From Rhizobium sp. BK313 (GTDB lineage Bacteria > Pseudomonadota > Alphaproteobacteria > Rhizobiales > Rhizobiaceae), in the NCBI RefSeq assembly GCF_014193655.1, contig NZ_JACHZQ010000002.1:124001-188000 (forward strand): a stretch of DNA of 64,000 nt, read 5' to 3'. Under the pieces are notes generated by a model, which did no database searches, was not told the origin of the DNA, and worked only from the letters and a program-made list of their open reading frames with translations. This document shows positions 19,134 through 29,368 of this stretch, one piece after another (the first letter of the stretch is position 1; every line of letters starts with the position of its first letter). The position numbers and the translations under genes were made by a program.

Positions 19134-19253
19134 TTATTTTTGGAATGGCAACTGCTGCGTGACCGTTTCGGTCTGTGTCAAGATCGGTCCGGACGGCGGC
19201 GCAACAACGGCGCAGCCGCTTTGGGCATCCAAGATGCCGGCAATAATCTTCAT
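19134..19253 (-). CDS. Possible 39-residue small protein between the amidohydrolase and dctP genes
   Basis: In the 264-base gap between the amidohydrolase and dctP genes, an ATG at 19251-19253 is preceded by an exceptionally strong ribosome site (GAGGAGGGGAGA, about 2 bases off). It opens 39 codons starting MKIIAGILDAQSG and ending in TAA at 19134-19136. The peptide has a hydrophobic start and a Thr/Gln-rich end and resembles nothing I recognise. It could be a leader peptide or small protein, or the 5' remnant of a lost pathway gene, for instance a dehydrogenase. The ribosome site is the main support; there is no homology evidence. Confidence 0.4.
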   Translation of the reverse strand: MKIIAGILDAQSGCAVVAPPSGPILTQTETVTQQLPFQK

Positions 19254-19306
19254 TATCTCCCCTCCTCAAAGAAAGCCGGAACCTCCTCGCTCCGGCCGAA
19301 ATCTCA

Positions 19307-20185
19307 TTACACTCCGCCCCTGAATGGCGCGAAACCGAACAGCGCCTCGGGATTGTCGACGAGGGCAAGCTTTCGGGCGCCCGCGTCCGGCAGCCAACCG
19401 AGCACCGTGTCCGTCAGTGCTGCGTCGTCAGGATAGTCAGCGTTTTGTCTCGCCAGATTGTGTGGCCAGTTCGTGCCCCAGACGATCCGCTCCGGCGCAT
19501 GAGCAACGACGTCGCGGGCGACGGCAGCGATATCCTCATAGGAGGGACCACCGCTTTTTGAGGATTCGTAACAGCCTGCGAACTTGAACCAGCAATTGCC
19601 CTTGTCGATCAGCCGCTTCACGGCCGCAACCTGCGGGCTCTCAGGTATCACCCCGGAAAAGAACTTGCCGTGATGATCGAGCACCCAGCGAGATTTCAGC
19701 CGCGCCAGCCGAGACTCGTGCTCGAGAATGTGGCTGCCGTCGAACTGCACGGCCAGCATCCAGCCACGCGCACCCGCCCTGGCATCGACAGCTTCGAGCG
19801 TGCCGAGACCGACGGCGCCGCCCGGCAGGTCCATGATGCGCGCGCCGACGACGCCGGCGTTCGCGAGCCTATCAAGCTCGGCCTCCGGCGTCTCCGCGTC
19901 GATGACGGCGACGCCGCGGGCGATATCGCCCATCTCTGCAAGGCAGGCAAAAAGATTGCCGTTGTCGCGCTGGTGGGCATTGCCCTGCGTGATGACCACA
20001 CGGTCGATGCCGAGCCAGCCCATCACCTGGCGATATTGGTCTGGTGTCGGCAGACTGCCGGCTGGCAGATCGGGGCCACCGGGCTGTGCCGGAAAACCGG
20101 GCAGATACATGTGCATCTGCGTGTCCACCGTTCCTTTGGGAAGGACGCTGCGAGGTGGAGTGCCTGATAGCGTGCGCACCAGCAT
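19307..20185 (-). CDS. Amidohydrolase family 2 protein, D-galactarolactone isomerase-like
   Basis: The 292-residue TIM-barrel hydrolase has the DTQMHMY metal-site start (about residues 21-27), the ITQGNAHQRDNGN segment, the substrate loop HHGKFF and the terminal IVWGTNWPHN strand typical of amidohydrolase_2 lactone isomerases/hydrolases. Agrobacterium uses a protein of this type to convert D-galactaro-1,5-lactone to the 1,4-lactone in galacturonate oxidation. The neighbouring dehydratase gene supports that pathway. The start at 20185 has GGAGGA eight bases upstream; a start 13 codons earlier lacks one. The exact lactone substrate is inferred. Confidence 0.72.
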   Translation of the reverse strand: MLVRTLSGTPPRSVLPKGTVDTQMHMYLPGFPAQPGGPDLPAGSLPTPDQYRQVMGWLGIDRVVITQGNAHQRDNGNLFACLAEMGDIARGVAVIDAETPEAELDRLANAGVVGARIMDLPGGAVGLGTLEAVDARAGARGWMLAVQFDGSHILEHESRLARLKSRWVLDHHGKFFSGVIPESPQVAAVKRLIDKGNCWFKFAGCYESSKSGGPSYEDIAAVARDVVAHAPERIVWGTNWPHNLARQNADYPDDAALTDTVLGWLPDAGARKLALVDNPEALFGFAPFRGGV

Positions 20186-20319
20186 GTCACTTGTCCTCCG
20201 TACGAAATTCAACCGGCGGCCCATCGCAGACGATCTCTGCTGACACAGAGGAGCAACGGCCGAAGTGCAGAGGCGACCGATATTCGAGGCGATATGGACG
20301 GGCGGCGGTCGTCATTGTC

Positions 20320-21276
<957 letters not shown>

Positions 21277-21296
21277 GTTTTCCTGTCAACAACTCA

Positions 21297-22037
21297 TCAT
21301 ACAGGTTTGCGCTGTTCGCGCAGAAGTGCGCGATAGCGCTCCTGGCTGCCCCGCAGATGCCTGCGCATCGCCTCACGGGCGCCTTCCTCATCGCCATTCG
21401 AAATCGCGACGACGATCTGATGATGCTCCTCGTCAATCAACAGGATGTAGGCATCCTGATCGGCCTCGAGTTCCCCCTCGCGCATGGCCGCGCGCGGAAT
21501 GATCCGCGGCCCGATCATCGAAAGGAACTCCCGGAAACGGGAATTGTTTGTTGCCTCGGCGATAGCGAGATGGAGGGCGAAATCGGCTTCGCTTGTTGGC
21601 GCACCTGCATTGAGACACTCGCGCAGGGCATGATGCCGTTCGAAGATCGTCTCTTCCTGCGCCGGCGACCGGCGCAACGCGGCTAGCCCGGCAGCCTCGA
21701 CCTCCACGGCAGTTCTGAGCTCCAAAAGCTCGATCACCGAGGAAACGCGGGCTTGGTCGAGATTTCCGAAGGAGAGGACCGGCGATGCCGGCTGCTCCAG
21801 CACGAAGACTCCAGCACCCTGCTGAGCCTCGACCAAACGGTCGGCTCTGAGCGCCGCGATCGCCTCGCGCACGACCGTGCGGCTGACACCATGGGCCTCC
21901 GTGAGTTGCGATTCGCTCGGCAGCTTGCTTCCCGGTGGAAACTGTCCGCTCGCAATGGCCCGACGCAGCGTATTGCTGAGACGCGCAACCAGCGTCTGCG
22001 ACCTTGCTTCAGTCTGCGACTTTGGCTGAACGGCCAC
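21297..22037 (-). CDS. FadR-subfamily GntR transcriptional regulator
   Basis: The N-terminal winged helix (LRRAIASGQFPPGSKLPSE, then VSRTVVREAIAALRADRL) and an all-helical FCD ligand domain (ELRTAVEVEAAGLAA, with metal-ligand histidines around HLAIAEATNN and the C-terminal HHQIVVAIS and MRRHL) identify a FadR-type repressor of sugar-acid catabolism. It is 246 residues from the GTG at 22037, which has AGAGAGG seven bases upstream. A GTG 14 codons earlier lacks a ribosome site. It directly precedes kdgD and most likely represses the kdgD-amidohydrolase-dctPQM set and itself, with a uronate intermediate as inducer (inference). Confidence 0.87.
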   Translation of the reverse strand: MAVQPKSQTEARSQTLVARLSNTLRRAIASGQFPPGSKLPSESQLTEAHGVSRTVVREAIAALRADRLVEAQQGAGVFVLEQPASPVLSFGNLDQARVSSVIELLELRTAVEVEAAGLAALRRSPAQEETIFERHHALRECLNAGAPTSEADFALHLAIAEATNNSRFREFLSMIGPRIIPRAAMREGELEADQDAYILLIDEEHHQIVVAISNGDEEGAREAMRRHLRGSQERYRALLREQRKPV

Positions 22038-22144
22038 GTCGGTACCTCTCTTGATGGGCTTGGGCTGTGAGAAAAGCACTGCGCGAAGTCGTATGTCAAG
22101 TTGATGTCAATACATGCCACTCGATGAACTTGTAAACGAAAATT

Positions 22145-22167
22145 GCAAACATGTATGATGAGTTTGC
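22145..22167. repeat. Inverted repeat before the GntR gene, with a related copy at 21291-21310
   Basis: Arms GCAAAC and GTTTGC flank an 11-base centre ATGTATGATGA, 108 bases before the GntR start. Read on the other strand, this element matches 19 of 23 positions of the sequence around 21291-21310, which overlaps the last codons of the GntR gene and lies just before the kdgD palindrome. The paired copies look like a two-site operator arrangement. Confidence 0.5.
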
Positions 22168-22390
22168 TTTAACAAGCGAGCCCATAAAAATAAAGGGGTT
22201 GGTTTGCACCTTCGCCAAGATATGTCCGCGCTACAAATACGTGGTCCGTCACCCGCGCCATGCGGATATGATTGCTAATTCTGCGACCGATTTTGGAACA
22301 AATGCATTCGGCCTTCTCTTCCCGGGAGGCTAAGATACCGCCGCCCTTGGCATTATCCGTCCCATCTCCATTCCAATGAAGGGAACGCAC

Positions 22391-23113
22391 ATGATCGATC
22401 TCTACTACTGGCCGACTCCCAATGGCAAAAAGGTCGCGATTTTCCTGGAAGAAACCGGAACGTCCTACAAGCTGGTGCCCATCAATATCGGGCGCGGCGA
22501 TCAGTTCAAACCGGAATATTTGAAGCTCAACCCCAATCATCGCATGCCGGCGATCGTTGATCATGAGCCGAGCGATGGCGGTGCCCCGCTGAGCGTCTTC
22601 GAATCCGGCGCCATCCTTTTTTATCTGGCGGATAAGACCGGCAAGCTCTGGCCGCAGGACCTACGCACGAAATACGAAGTCACCCAATGGGTGATCTGGC
22701 AGATGGCGAACCAGGGTCCGAAACTTGGCGAGGCCGGACATTTCCGCCGTCTCGGCGACCGCGAAGGCGATCAATCCTACGCCGTGCGGCGCTTCACAGA
22801 CGAGGCCAACCGCCTCTATGGCGTCCTCAATATGCGCCTTCGTGACCGGCGCTATCTCGCCGGCGACGATTTCACCATCGCCGACATCGTCAGCTATCCT
22901 TGGACGGTCCACTGGGAGGCGCAGGGCCAGGACATCAACGAGTTCAAGCATTTCAAGCGCTGGTTCGAGGAAATCGGCGCTCGGCCGGCTGTACAGCGCG
23001 GCCTTGCCGTCGGTGCGGACCTCAGCACCGACGCAAGCAAGCTCTCCCCGGAAGAACAGCAGCGTATCCGAAAAATCCTCTACAACCAGCGTGCATTGCC
23101 AGTTCCGGATTGA
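22391..23113 (+). CDS. Glutathione S-transferase family protein, YfcG-like
   Basis: The 240-residue protein has an N-terminal thioredoxin-like domain (MIDLYYWPTPNGKKVAIFLEE; Thr/Asn in place of the usual Ser/Cys site, as in nu-class YfcG), the cis-proline strand NHRMPAIVD, ESGAI for glutathione binding, and a helical C-terminal domain with the DFTIADI motif. YfcG-type proteins act as disulfide-bond reductases or thiol transferases with glutathione. The start at 22391 follows AAGGGA; five codons upstream are also open. It lies beside, and on the strand opposite to, the sulfur-salvage operon, so a role in thioether or thiol chemistry is plausible but not shown. Confidence 0.85.
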   Translation: MIDLYYWPTPNGKKVAIFLEETGTSYKLVPINIGRGDQFKPEYLKLNPNHRMPAIVDHEPSDGGAPLSVFESGAILFYLADKTGKLWPQDLRTKYEVTQWVIWQMANQGPKLGEAGHFRRLGDREGDQSYAVRRFTDEANRLYGVLNMRLRDRRYLAGDDFTIADIVSYPWTVHWEAQGQDINEFKHFKRWFEEIGARPAVQRGLAVGADLSTDASKLSPEEQQRIRKILYNQRALPVPD

Positions 23114-23188
23114 TGGCGATTTTTGTCCCTGAAAGCATTGCGCGCCTGTGACTGGGATGCCGCCGTGACGCTAAAGGAGCCGCGGAGC

Positions 23189-24379
23189 TCAAGCAGCTCT
23201 CGCCGCCGCCAATCCCCTCTCGAGATCTGCCTTCAGATCGGCGACATCCTCAAGACCGATCTGAAGGCGCAGCACCGGCCCCTCCTCCGGTGCTTTCAGG
23301 ATGCGACGGTCATCCAGATCGACCTGAAGCGCGAGGCTGGGAAAACCGCCCCAGGAATAGCCCAGCCCGAACAGCGAAAGGCCATTGAGGAAGGCTTGCG
23401 CTTTGACTTTGAAGTCTTCGCGTCGTTCGACGGAGAGAACGAAGGAAAAGACGCCGCTTGCGCCTTTGAAGTCTCGCTTCCAGATGTCGTGACCTGGAAA
23501 ACTCGGCAAAGCCGGATGGAGAACACGCGCAACGTCATGACGTGTTTCCAGCCATTCGGCGATCGCAAGGGCATTTGCTTGATGACGTTCGAGCCGCACA
23601 CCCATGGTACGCAGCCCGCGAAGAACCTGATAGGCATCGTCAGCCGTACCGCATATGCCGAGTGCGCCATTGGCATGCTTGAGACGTTTCCAATATTTTG
23701 CGTTAGCCGAGATGGTGCCCATGAGAATGTCGGCATGGCCGGCTGGGTATTTGGTTGAGCCCTGGATGGATACATCCACGCCGAAATCCAGCGGTCGGAA
23801 ATACAGAGGCGTTGCCCAGGTATTGTCCATGGTCACGACAGCCTCATGCCGATGGGCGACGGCAACGATCGCTGGAATATCCTGCATCTCGAACGTGTTC
23901 GAACCGGGCGCTTCGAGGTGCACAAGTTTCGTATTCGGCCTGAAAAGCCCTTCGATCGCCGCGCCGATCGACGGATCGTAATATTCGACCTCGACGCCGA
24001 AGCGGGTCAGCATCGTATCGCCGAAATGGCGAACGTTGCCGTAGACGGAATCGACAATCAGCGCATGGTCGCCGGGCGAAAGATAGGCCAGGAATGCGAG
24101 GGTGACGGCGGCAAGGCCGGAGGGCACAAGAATGGTTCCGGCAGCGCCTTCGAGTTCGTTGATCGCATTGCAAAGAGCATCGGTCGTTGGCGTCCCCCGC
24201 GTCGCGTAGGTGTACTTCTGCCCATGCTTTTCCATCGTCTCAGCATCCGGGAAAAGAACCGTCGAGGCGTGAACTGCCGGCGGATTGATGAAACCGTGAA
24301 AGTCGAACGGATTGTATCCGGCACGAATAAGCTGCGTGTTAGGACCGAGAGCGGTCGGAGTGTCCTCATTGTCTGCCAT
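23189..24379 (-). CDS. metC: Cystathionine beta-lyase (MetC type)
   Basis: This PLP enzyme splits cystathionine and related thioethers at the C-S bond, giving homocysteine or another thiol plus pyruvate and ammonia. The 396-residue sequence shows the Cys/Met-metabolism family layout: YATRGTPTTDALCNAINELEG (58-78), PSGLAA near 86, TMDNTWATPL (183-192, cofactor aspartate) and the Schiff-base Lys210 in GSTKYPAGHAD. It is the last gene of a nine-gene minus-strand run encoding S-substituted cysteine import and processing, which makes an S-alkylcysteine lyase role likely alongside or instead of methionine synthesis (inference). Confidence 0.88.
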   Translation of the reverse strand: MADNEDTPTALGPNTQLIRAGYNPFDFHGFINPPAVHASTVLFPDAETMEKHGQKYTYATRGTPTTDALCNAINELEGAAGTILVPSGLAAVTLAFLAYLSPGDHALIVDSVYGNVRHFGDTMLTRFGVEVEYYDPSIGAAIEGLFRPNTKLVHLEAPGSNTFEMQDIPAIVAVAHRHEAVVTMDNTWATPLYFRPLDFGVDVSIQGSTKYPAGHADILMGTISANAKYWKRLKHANGALGICGTADDAYQVLRGLRTMGVRLERHQANALAIAEWLETRHDVARVLHPALPSFPGHDIWKRDFKGASGVFSFVLSVERREDFKVKAQAFLNGLSLFGLGYSWGGFPSLALQVDLDDRRILKAPEEGPVLRLQIGLEDVADLKADLERGLAAARAA

Positions 24380-24463
24380 GGGTCTGCCTTGGTGTGGGGT
24401 TCAAGTTCCACTCGGTTGGGTGAGCTGAGCGCGACGAGCTCCTAACGGATGGGTGCCGGCAAC

Positions 24464-25516
24464 TCAGGCGTAACGTCTTTCGTCGTCTGGCGCAGTCGAG
24501 CCAGCGCTTGACCAGCCAAGCTCCGGCGCGATCCGAGTGACGAAATCGTGGAGGATCTGGCGGTACTGCTCGTGCTCGAATTCGTAAGGCAACTCGAGCC
24601 GCAATTCGCTGACCTCAGGCAGCAGCGGGTCGGCGAAGAGCCGCTCCAATATCTCGTCTGAGGTGCCGACGATATCGCGCGCAAACAGGGTACGCCGCTC
24701 GCCCTGTGGCGACAACGTTCGTTCATGGCGCCCGGCAGCGTAGTCCTGATAGCGGCGACGGGTAGCAGCATCGGCGCTGTCGAAAGGCACGATAACGCGC
24801 CCAAGCGCAACACGGCGCCGAGGCCCGGCGGCGGCACGATAGGTTTCGACCAACCGCGATTGCGCTACAAAGAAATCGTCGGTGCCCTCGCCCGTAATCA
24901 CATTGCCGGTCAGCAGGTTGAAGCCGTTGCGACCGGCCCATTCGGCCGAGCGCAGCGATCCGCCGCCATACCAGATCCGGTCGATCAGCCCCTTGGCATA
25001 GGGCTGCAGGCGCGGCCGGATGGGACCGAAGGGCGTCTTGATGAAGGTCTGCTCATCGCCGAGATGGGTGCCGCGCAGATTGTCGGCAAAGCGAAGGACG
25101 CGATCATGGGAAAAATCATTGCTCGTCCAGTCACCGTCGAAAACCAGCGGCGCGATCAGATCGGCATGCAGTGGACGTCCGGCGCTGACGCCGATATTCA
25201 GCCGCCCGCGCGACAGAACGTCGACGGTCGCAAGATCCTCCGCCAACCGGTAAGGACTTTCATAGCCGATCGGAATGACCGCCGTTCCCAATTGAATCCG
25301 GCTGGTGCGCTGGGTTGCCGCCGCCAGAAAGGCACTGCCCGACGAAATGCCGGGCTCCAGATGCCGCTGGCGGACCCAGGCGCTGTCGAAGCCCAGCTCT
25401 TCCCCATATCGCAGTTGCTGAAGCGTCTGCTCCAACCCCGACAGCGGATCTTCGTCCGGATAGTTGCCGGGAGTCAGGAAACCGATACGGCTGATCGATA
25501 TCTTGCGGCCGCTCAT
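24464..25516 (-). CDS. FMN-dependent luciferase-like monooxygenase (KPN_01858-like)
   Basis: The 350-residue LLM protein starts ISRIGFLTPGNYPDEDP and has the TIM-barrel landmarks SAWVRQRHLEPGISS, QLGTAVIPIGYESPYRLAEDLATVDVLS and GRLNIGVSAG. This matches the putative LLM family named for Klebsiella KPN_01858, which tends to occur with sulfur or amino-acid uptake genes. It would use reduced FMN and oxygen to oxidise an organosulfur or related compound. The substrate is unknown. GGAG precedes the ATG. It lies between the binding proteins and metC in the operon. Confidence 0.78.
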   Translation of the reverse strand: MSGRKISISRIGFLTPGNYPDEDPLSGLEQTLQQLRYGEELGFDSAWVRQRHLEPGISSGSAFLAAATQRTSRIQLGTAVIPIGYESPYRLAEDLATVDVLSRGRLNIGVSAGRPLHADLIAPLVFDGDWTSNDFSHDRVLRFADNLRGTHLGDEQTFIKTPFGPIRPRLQPYAKGLIDRIWYGGGSLRSAEWAGRNGFNLLTGNVITGEGTDDFFVAQSRLVETYRAAAGPRRRVALGRVIVPFDSADAATRRRYQDYAAGRHERTLSPQGERRTLFARDIVGTSDEILERLFADPLLPEVSELRLELPYEFEHEQYRQILHDFVTRIAPELGWSSAGSTAPDDERRYA

Positions 25517-25546
25517 GTCATCACTCCTCTCAACGCCATCAGGCGA

Positions 25547-26488
25547 TCAATATTTCGGCAGGCCGGGTGGATTGGTTTCCGACTTCGGTAGCGCTTCCTC
25601 CGCGAGATGCCAGTGATTGAGAATCTTCCCGTAGGTGCCACTGGCGATCAGGTCATTGGTGGCGACGGTCAATACATTGGCCAAGCCGCTTCCCTTGCGC
25701 GTGGTGACCGCTACGTCGGACCGATCCGGCCAGCCGGCGCTCAGCGTGCCGACGCTCTTGATGTTCTTGTCACGGGCAGCGATGTAGATGAGCTGCGCAT
25801 GCGGCTGCACGATGACGTCGGCACGGCCCGACGCTAAGGCCAGCAGGCTTGCGGCATCGTCGTCGTAATATTGCAGCTCCAGCGGCTTCAGCCCGGCGGC
25901 GACATTCTCCTTGCTCCATTCGAGCAGGATGCGCTCCTGGTTGGTGCCGGCACCGACGATGAACCTGAGGCCGGCCGCATCCTTGGGCTCCTTGATCGAG
26001 CTGATCTTGCTGTCCAGCTTAACGTAAATGCCGTGCAGGCCCTGGCGATAGGTGGAGAAATCGAACTTCTCCTTGCGCTGCTCGGTGACACCGACATTGG
26101 AGATGACGGCATCGTATTTGCCCGAAGTGAGACCCAGCGGCCAATCGATCCAAGCGACCGGCACAAGTTCCAGCTTCAGCCCAAGACTATCGGCGATAGC
26201 ATAGGCGATATCCGGATCGGCGCCGACCACGGTCTTGGCATCCGTCGCATAGGTGGCGAGCGGTGGTCCACCGGGTGAGACGGCAACCGTGAACGTCCCC
26301 GGCGTCACGAACTTGAAATTCTTGGGAATGGCGGCAACCGCCGTCTCGTCCCGGACAACATGAATGCGGCCCGGCTGCTCGGGGCTCAAATCGAAGGTTA
26401 GATCATCGGCGCGGACCTCGCTGAAGGACGACAGCGCCGTCATCATCAAAGCGAATGAACATGCCCGGATGGCCGGTATGCCTGTCAT
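25547..26488 (-). CDS. Amino-acid type ABC transporter substrate-binding protein (family 3), copy 1
   Basis: A signal peptide (about 25 residues ending SEVRA) leads into a family 3 binding fold: the signature GKYDAVISNVGVTEQRKEKFDFS matches the polar amino-acid binding motif. It is 313 residues from the ATG at 26488, chosen for GGAGAAG upstream. It is a close paralog of the next gene upstream, sharing the ATYATDAKTVVGAD and GAGTNQE blocks and the C-terminal TNPPGLPK. Two tandem binding proteins for one permease suggest two related ligands, probably S-substituted cysteines (inference from context). Confidence 0.87.
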   Translation of the reverse strand: MTGIPAIRACSFALMMTALSSFSEVRADDLTFDLSPEQPGRIHVVRDETAVAAIPKNFKFVTPGTFTVAVSPGGPPLATYATDAKTVVGADPDIAYAIADSLGLKLELVPVAWIDWPLGLTSGKYDAVISNVGVTEQRKEKFDFSTYRQGLHGIYVKLDSKISSIKEPKDAAGLRFIVGAGTNQERILLEWSKENVAAGLKPLELQYYDDDAASLLALASGRADVIVQPHAQLIYIAARDKNIKSVGTLSAGWPDRSDVAVTTRKGSGLANVLTVATNDLIASGTYGKILNHWHLAEEALPKSETNPPGLPKY

Positions 26489-26568
26489 GGGTGTCTTCTC
26501 CATATCCTGTCTTCATGAATAGCCGGCTCCGCGCAGGTGCGAGCCGGCCGTCAATCGCGTTAGGCCGA

Positions 26569-27513
26569 TTACGAGCCGCTCTTCGGCAGGCCGGGCGGGT
26601 TGGTCTGCGACTTGTCGATCGCCTCGGAGCTAAGGCTCCAGCGTTTCAGCACTTCGCCGTATTTGCCGTCCTTGATCAGGTCGTTGAGCGCGATGGTGAC
26701 CGCATCGGCGAGACCGGCGCCCTTGCGTGTCGTCACTGCAATCTCGGCCGATACCGGCCAGCCACCGCTGACGGTGCCGACCAGTTTGGTCGTGCCCTTG
26801 ATGGATGCGCTGTATGCCAGCGTGGCGTTCGGGTTGAACTCGATGTCGGCGCGGCCGGACTGGATCGCCAGATCGGCGGCGGCGCGGTCGTCGTAATATT
26901 GTACCTCGATCGGCTTCAGCCCGGCGGCGACGTTCTCCCGATCCCACTCCAGGATGATCTTCTCCTGGTTCGTGCCGGCGCCAGTGATGACCTTGAGGCC
27001 AGCAACATCCTTCGGCTCCTTGATCGCGGTGATCTTGCTGTCGGACTTGACGTAGAAGCCGAGAACATCCCTGCGGTAGGTGGAGAAATCGAATTTCTCC
27101 TTGCGCTCCTCGGTGACCGTCACATTGCTGATGACGGCATCATATTTGCCGGAGGAGACGCCGAGCGGCCAGTCCTCCCAGGCAACCGGTACCAGGTCGA
27201 GCTCGAGGCCGAGCGAATCCGCGAGCAACTGCGCGATTTCCGGATCGGTGCCGACCACCGTCTTGGCGTCGGTGGCATAGGTCGCGACCGGCGGATCCCA
27301 AGGATTGATCGCCACGGTGAACTTGCCGGGATTGACGAATTTGAAGCTGGACGCAATCGCCTTGATTGCCGCGTCGTCCTTTTCCGCGCGGACGCGGTTC
27401 GACGTATCCGGGCTAAGGTTAAACTTTTCCGCCGCGTGCGCAGAGCCGAGGCCAATGACGGTCACGGCGATAATGCCGGCCACCAGAAATTTCGTTTTCC
27501 TGAAGACAGTCAT
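26569..27513 (-). CDS. Amino-acid type ABC transporter substrate-binding protein (family 3), copy 2
   Basis: The 314-residue binding protein has a clear signal peptide (MTVFRKTKFLVAGIIAVTVIG, cut after AHA near 28) and the family 3 motif GKYDAVISNVTVTEERKEKFDFS. It is clearly homologous along its whole length to the downstream copy. It differs mainly in the ligand loops, for example NPWDPPVATYATDAK against SPGGPPLATYATDAK. AGAGGTAAG precedes the ATG. It lies 76 bases after the fused permease-ATPase gene and would deliver its ligand to that protein at the inner membrane. Confidence 0.88.
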   Translation of the reverse strand: MTVFRKTKFLVAGIIAVTVIGLGSAHAAEKFNLSPDTSNRVRAEKDDAAIKAIASSFKFVNPGKFTVAINPWDPPVATYATDAKTVVGTDPEIAQLLADSLGLELDLVPVAWEDWPLGVSSGKYDAVISNVTVTEERKEKFDFSTYRRDVLGFYVKSDSKITAIKEPKDVAGLKVITGAGTNQEKIILEWDRENVAAGLKPIEVQYYDDRAAADLAIQSGRADIEFNPNATLAYSASIKGTTKLVGTVSGGWPVSAEIAVTTRKGAGLADAVTIALNDLIKDGKYGEVLKRWSLSSEAIDKSQTNPPGLPKSGS

Positions 27514-27589
27514 GTAACTTACCTCTTATTCACTCTAGGGTTGTAGTTGCGTTTACTTTCTTCCTCTCGCGAAGGGGGCCGGGTTTTCG

Positions 27590-29368
27590 CTAGAGAACTT
27601 TTGCCAGGAACTCGCGGGTGCGCGGATGTTCCGCTTCGTTGAAGATGCGGGCCGGCGGGCCAGCCTCGAGAATGTGGCCGGCTTCCATGAAGACCACCGT
27701 ATCAGCTACTTCGCGGGCAAAGCCGATCTCATGGGTGACGATGACGAGTGTCGTGCCGGTGCGCGCAAGTTCCTTGATGACGTCGAGAACCTCGCCCACC
27801 AGTTCCGGGTCGAGCGCCGAGGTCGGCTCGTCGAAGAGCAGCACCTTGGGGCGGAGCGCCAGTGCGCGGGCGATCGCGACGCGCTGCTGCTGGCCGCCGG
27901 AAAGCTGGCGGGGGTATGCGTTGATCTTGTCGCTGAGGCCGACGCGGGCGAGCAGTTCCTGCGCCAATTGCACGGCTTCCTCGCGGCTGAGGCCGCGCAC
28001 CTGGATCGGCGCCTCGATGAGATTTTCGAGCACGGTCAGATGCGGAAAGAGATTGAAGCTCTGAAAGACCATGCCGATATCGGCGCGGCTCCTGAGAATA
28101 TCCTTCTCCTTGAGCTCGTAGAGCGTGTCGCCCTTCTGGCTATAGCCGATCAGATCACCATCGATGGAGATGAAGCCGCTATCGACACGCTCCAGGTGGT
28201 TGATGGCGCGCAGGAGCGTCGACTTGCCGGAGCCGGACGGGCCGAGAATGGCGGTCACGCTGCCGGGGGGAAGGGTGAGCTCGATATTGTCGAGCACCTT
28301 CAGCGCACCGAAGCTCTTCGAAATTCCGTGAATGCGCACGGCCCCGCCGGCTGCCCTGAAGCTTGCTACGTCGCTGAAACCAGATCTGAACGCGGCATCT
28401 GTCGAGATGTCAAAGACGGGTAGCGGGCGGCGGAACCGTTCGAAGAAGGCCTGGAAGGGAAGCGGCGTCGGGTTGCGCAGCGCGCCCTTGGAGAAATAGC
28501 GCTCGATATAGTGCTGAGCGATCGACAGCACGGTCATGATGACCAGATACCAGACAGTTGCGACCATTAGCAGCGGAATGACTTCGAGATTGCGGCGATA
28601 GATGACCTGGACCGTATAGAAGAGTTCCGGCAGGGCGAGCACATAGACCATGGAAGTGCTTTTCGCCAATCCGATGATTTCGTTGAAGCCGGTCGGCAGG
28701 ATGGAGCGCATGGCCTGTGGCAAGACGATGCGAAAGGCTTGGCGGCGGCGTGGCAGGCCGAGGGCGGATGCCGCCTCCAACTGTCCCTGGTCAACGGAGA
28801 GGATGCCCCCGCGCACGATCTCCGCGAAAAAGGCCGATTGATTGAGCGTCAGACCGAGGAAGGCGGCGGCAAAGGGCGTCAATAGTTGCACCGTCGGATA
28901 GTCGATGAAGACCGTATCGGTGAAGGGAATGCCGATCTTGATCGTCTCGTAAAGATAGCCGAGATTGTTCAGCACCAACAGCAGTACGATCATCGGGATC
29001 GAGCGCAGCAGCCAGATATAGCCCCAGGATAGGCCGGAGAGCAGCGGCGACTTGGAAACGCGGGCAAGCGCCAATGCCGTACCAAGGATAGAGCCGGAAA
29101 TGGCGGCGAGCACCGTCAGAAGCAGGGTCCTGCCGAGGCCGACGAGAACAGGCTCGGCGAAGAACCATTCGGCGAAAACACCCCAACCCCAGCGCGGATT
29201 GGTGAAGGTGGAATAGAGCACAGCAGCGATGACAAGGGCGGCAAAAATGGTGCCTGCCAACCGACCGGGATGGCGTGCCGGTACGATGCGATAGCGGGAA
29301 TAATCCTGCTTTTGATCAACGGTCCTGCTGCCGGGCTCGATCCCCGCGAAATCTGTCGTCAGTGCCAT
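27590..29368 (-). CDS. Fused amino-acid ABC permease and ATPase
   Basis: This single 592-residue chain joins two proteins that are usually separate. Residues about 40-290 are a polar-amino-acid permease with the EAA loop ([20 protein letters not shown], 198-217). Residues about 343-592 are the ATPase: Walker [10 protein letters not shown] at 376-384, Q-loop near 436, signature LSGGQ at 489-493, Walker B LLFDEP at 510-515 and the H-loop in IVTHE near 541. Permease and ATPase act as homodimers in this family, so the fusion makes a dimer of one gene product. GGGAAA precedes the ATG. It corresponds to YxeN plus YxeO of the Bacillus yxe operon. Confidence 0.92.
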   Translation of the reverse strand: MALTTDFAGIEPGSRTVDQKQDYSRYRIVPARHPGRLAGTIFAALVIAAVLYSTFTNPRWGWGVFAEWFFAEPVLVGLGRTLLLTVLAAISGSILGTALALARVSKSPLLSGLSWGYIWLLRSIPMIVLLLVLNNLGYLYETIKIGIPFTDTVFIDYPTVQLLTPFAAAFLGLTLNQSAFFAEIVRGGILSVDQGQLEAASALGLPRRRQAFRIVLPQAMRSILPTGFNEIIGLAKSTSMVYVLALPELFYTVQVIYRRNLEVIPLLMVATVWYLVIMTVLSIAQHYIERYFSKGALRNPTPLPFQAFFERFRRPLPVFDISTDAAFRSGFSDVASFRAAGGAVRIHGISKSFGALKVLDNIELTLPPGSVTAILGPSGSGKSTLLRAINHLERVDSGFISIDGDLIGYSQKGDTLYELKEKDILRSRADIGMVFQSFNLFPHLTVLENLIEAPIQVRGLSREEAVQLAQELLARVGLSDKINAYPRQLSGGQQQRVAIARALALRPKVLLFDEPTSALDPELVGEVLDVIKELARTGTTLVIVTHEIGFAREVADTVVFMEAGHILEAGPPARIFNEAEHPRTREFLAKVL

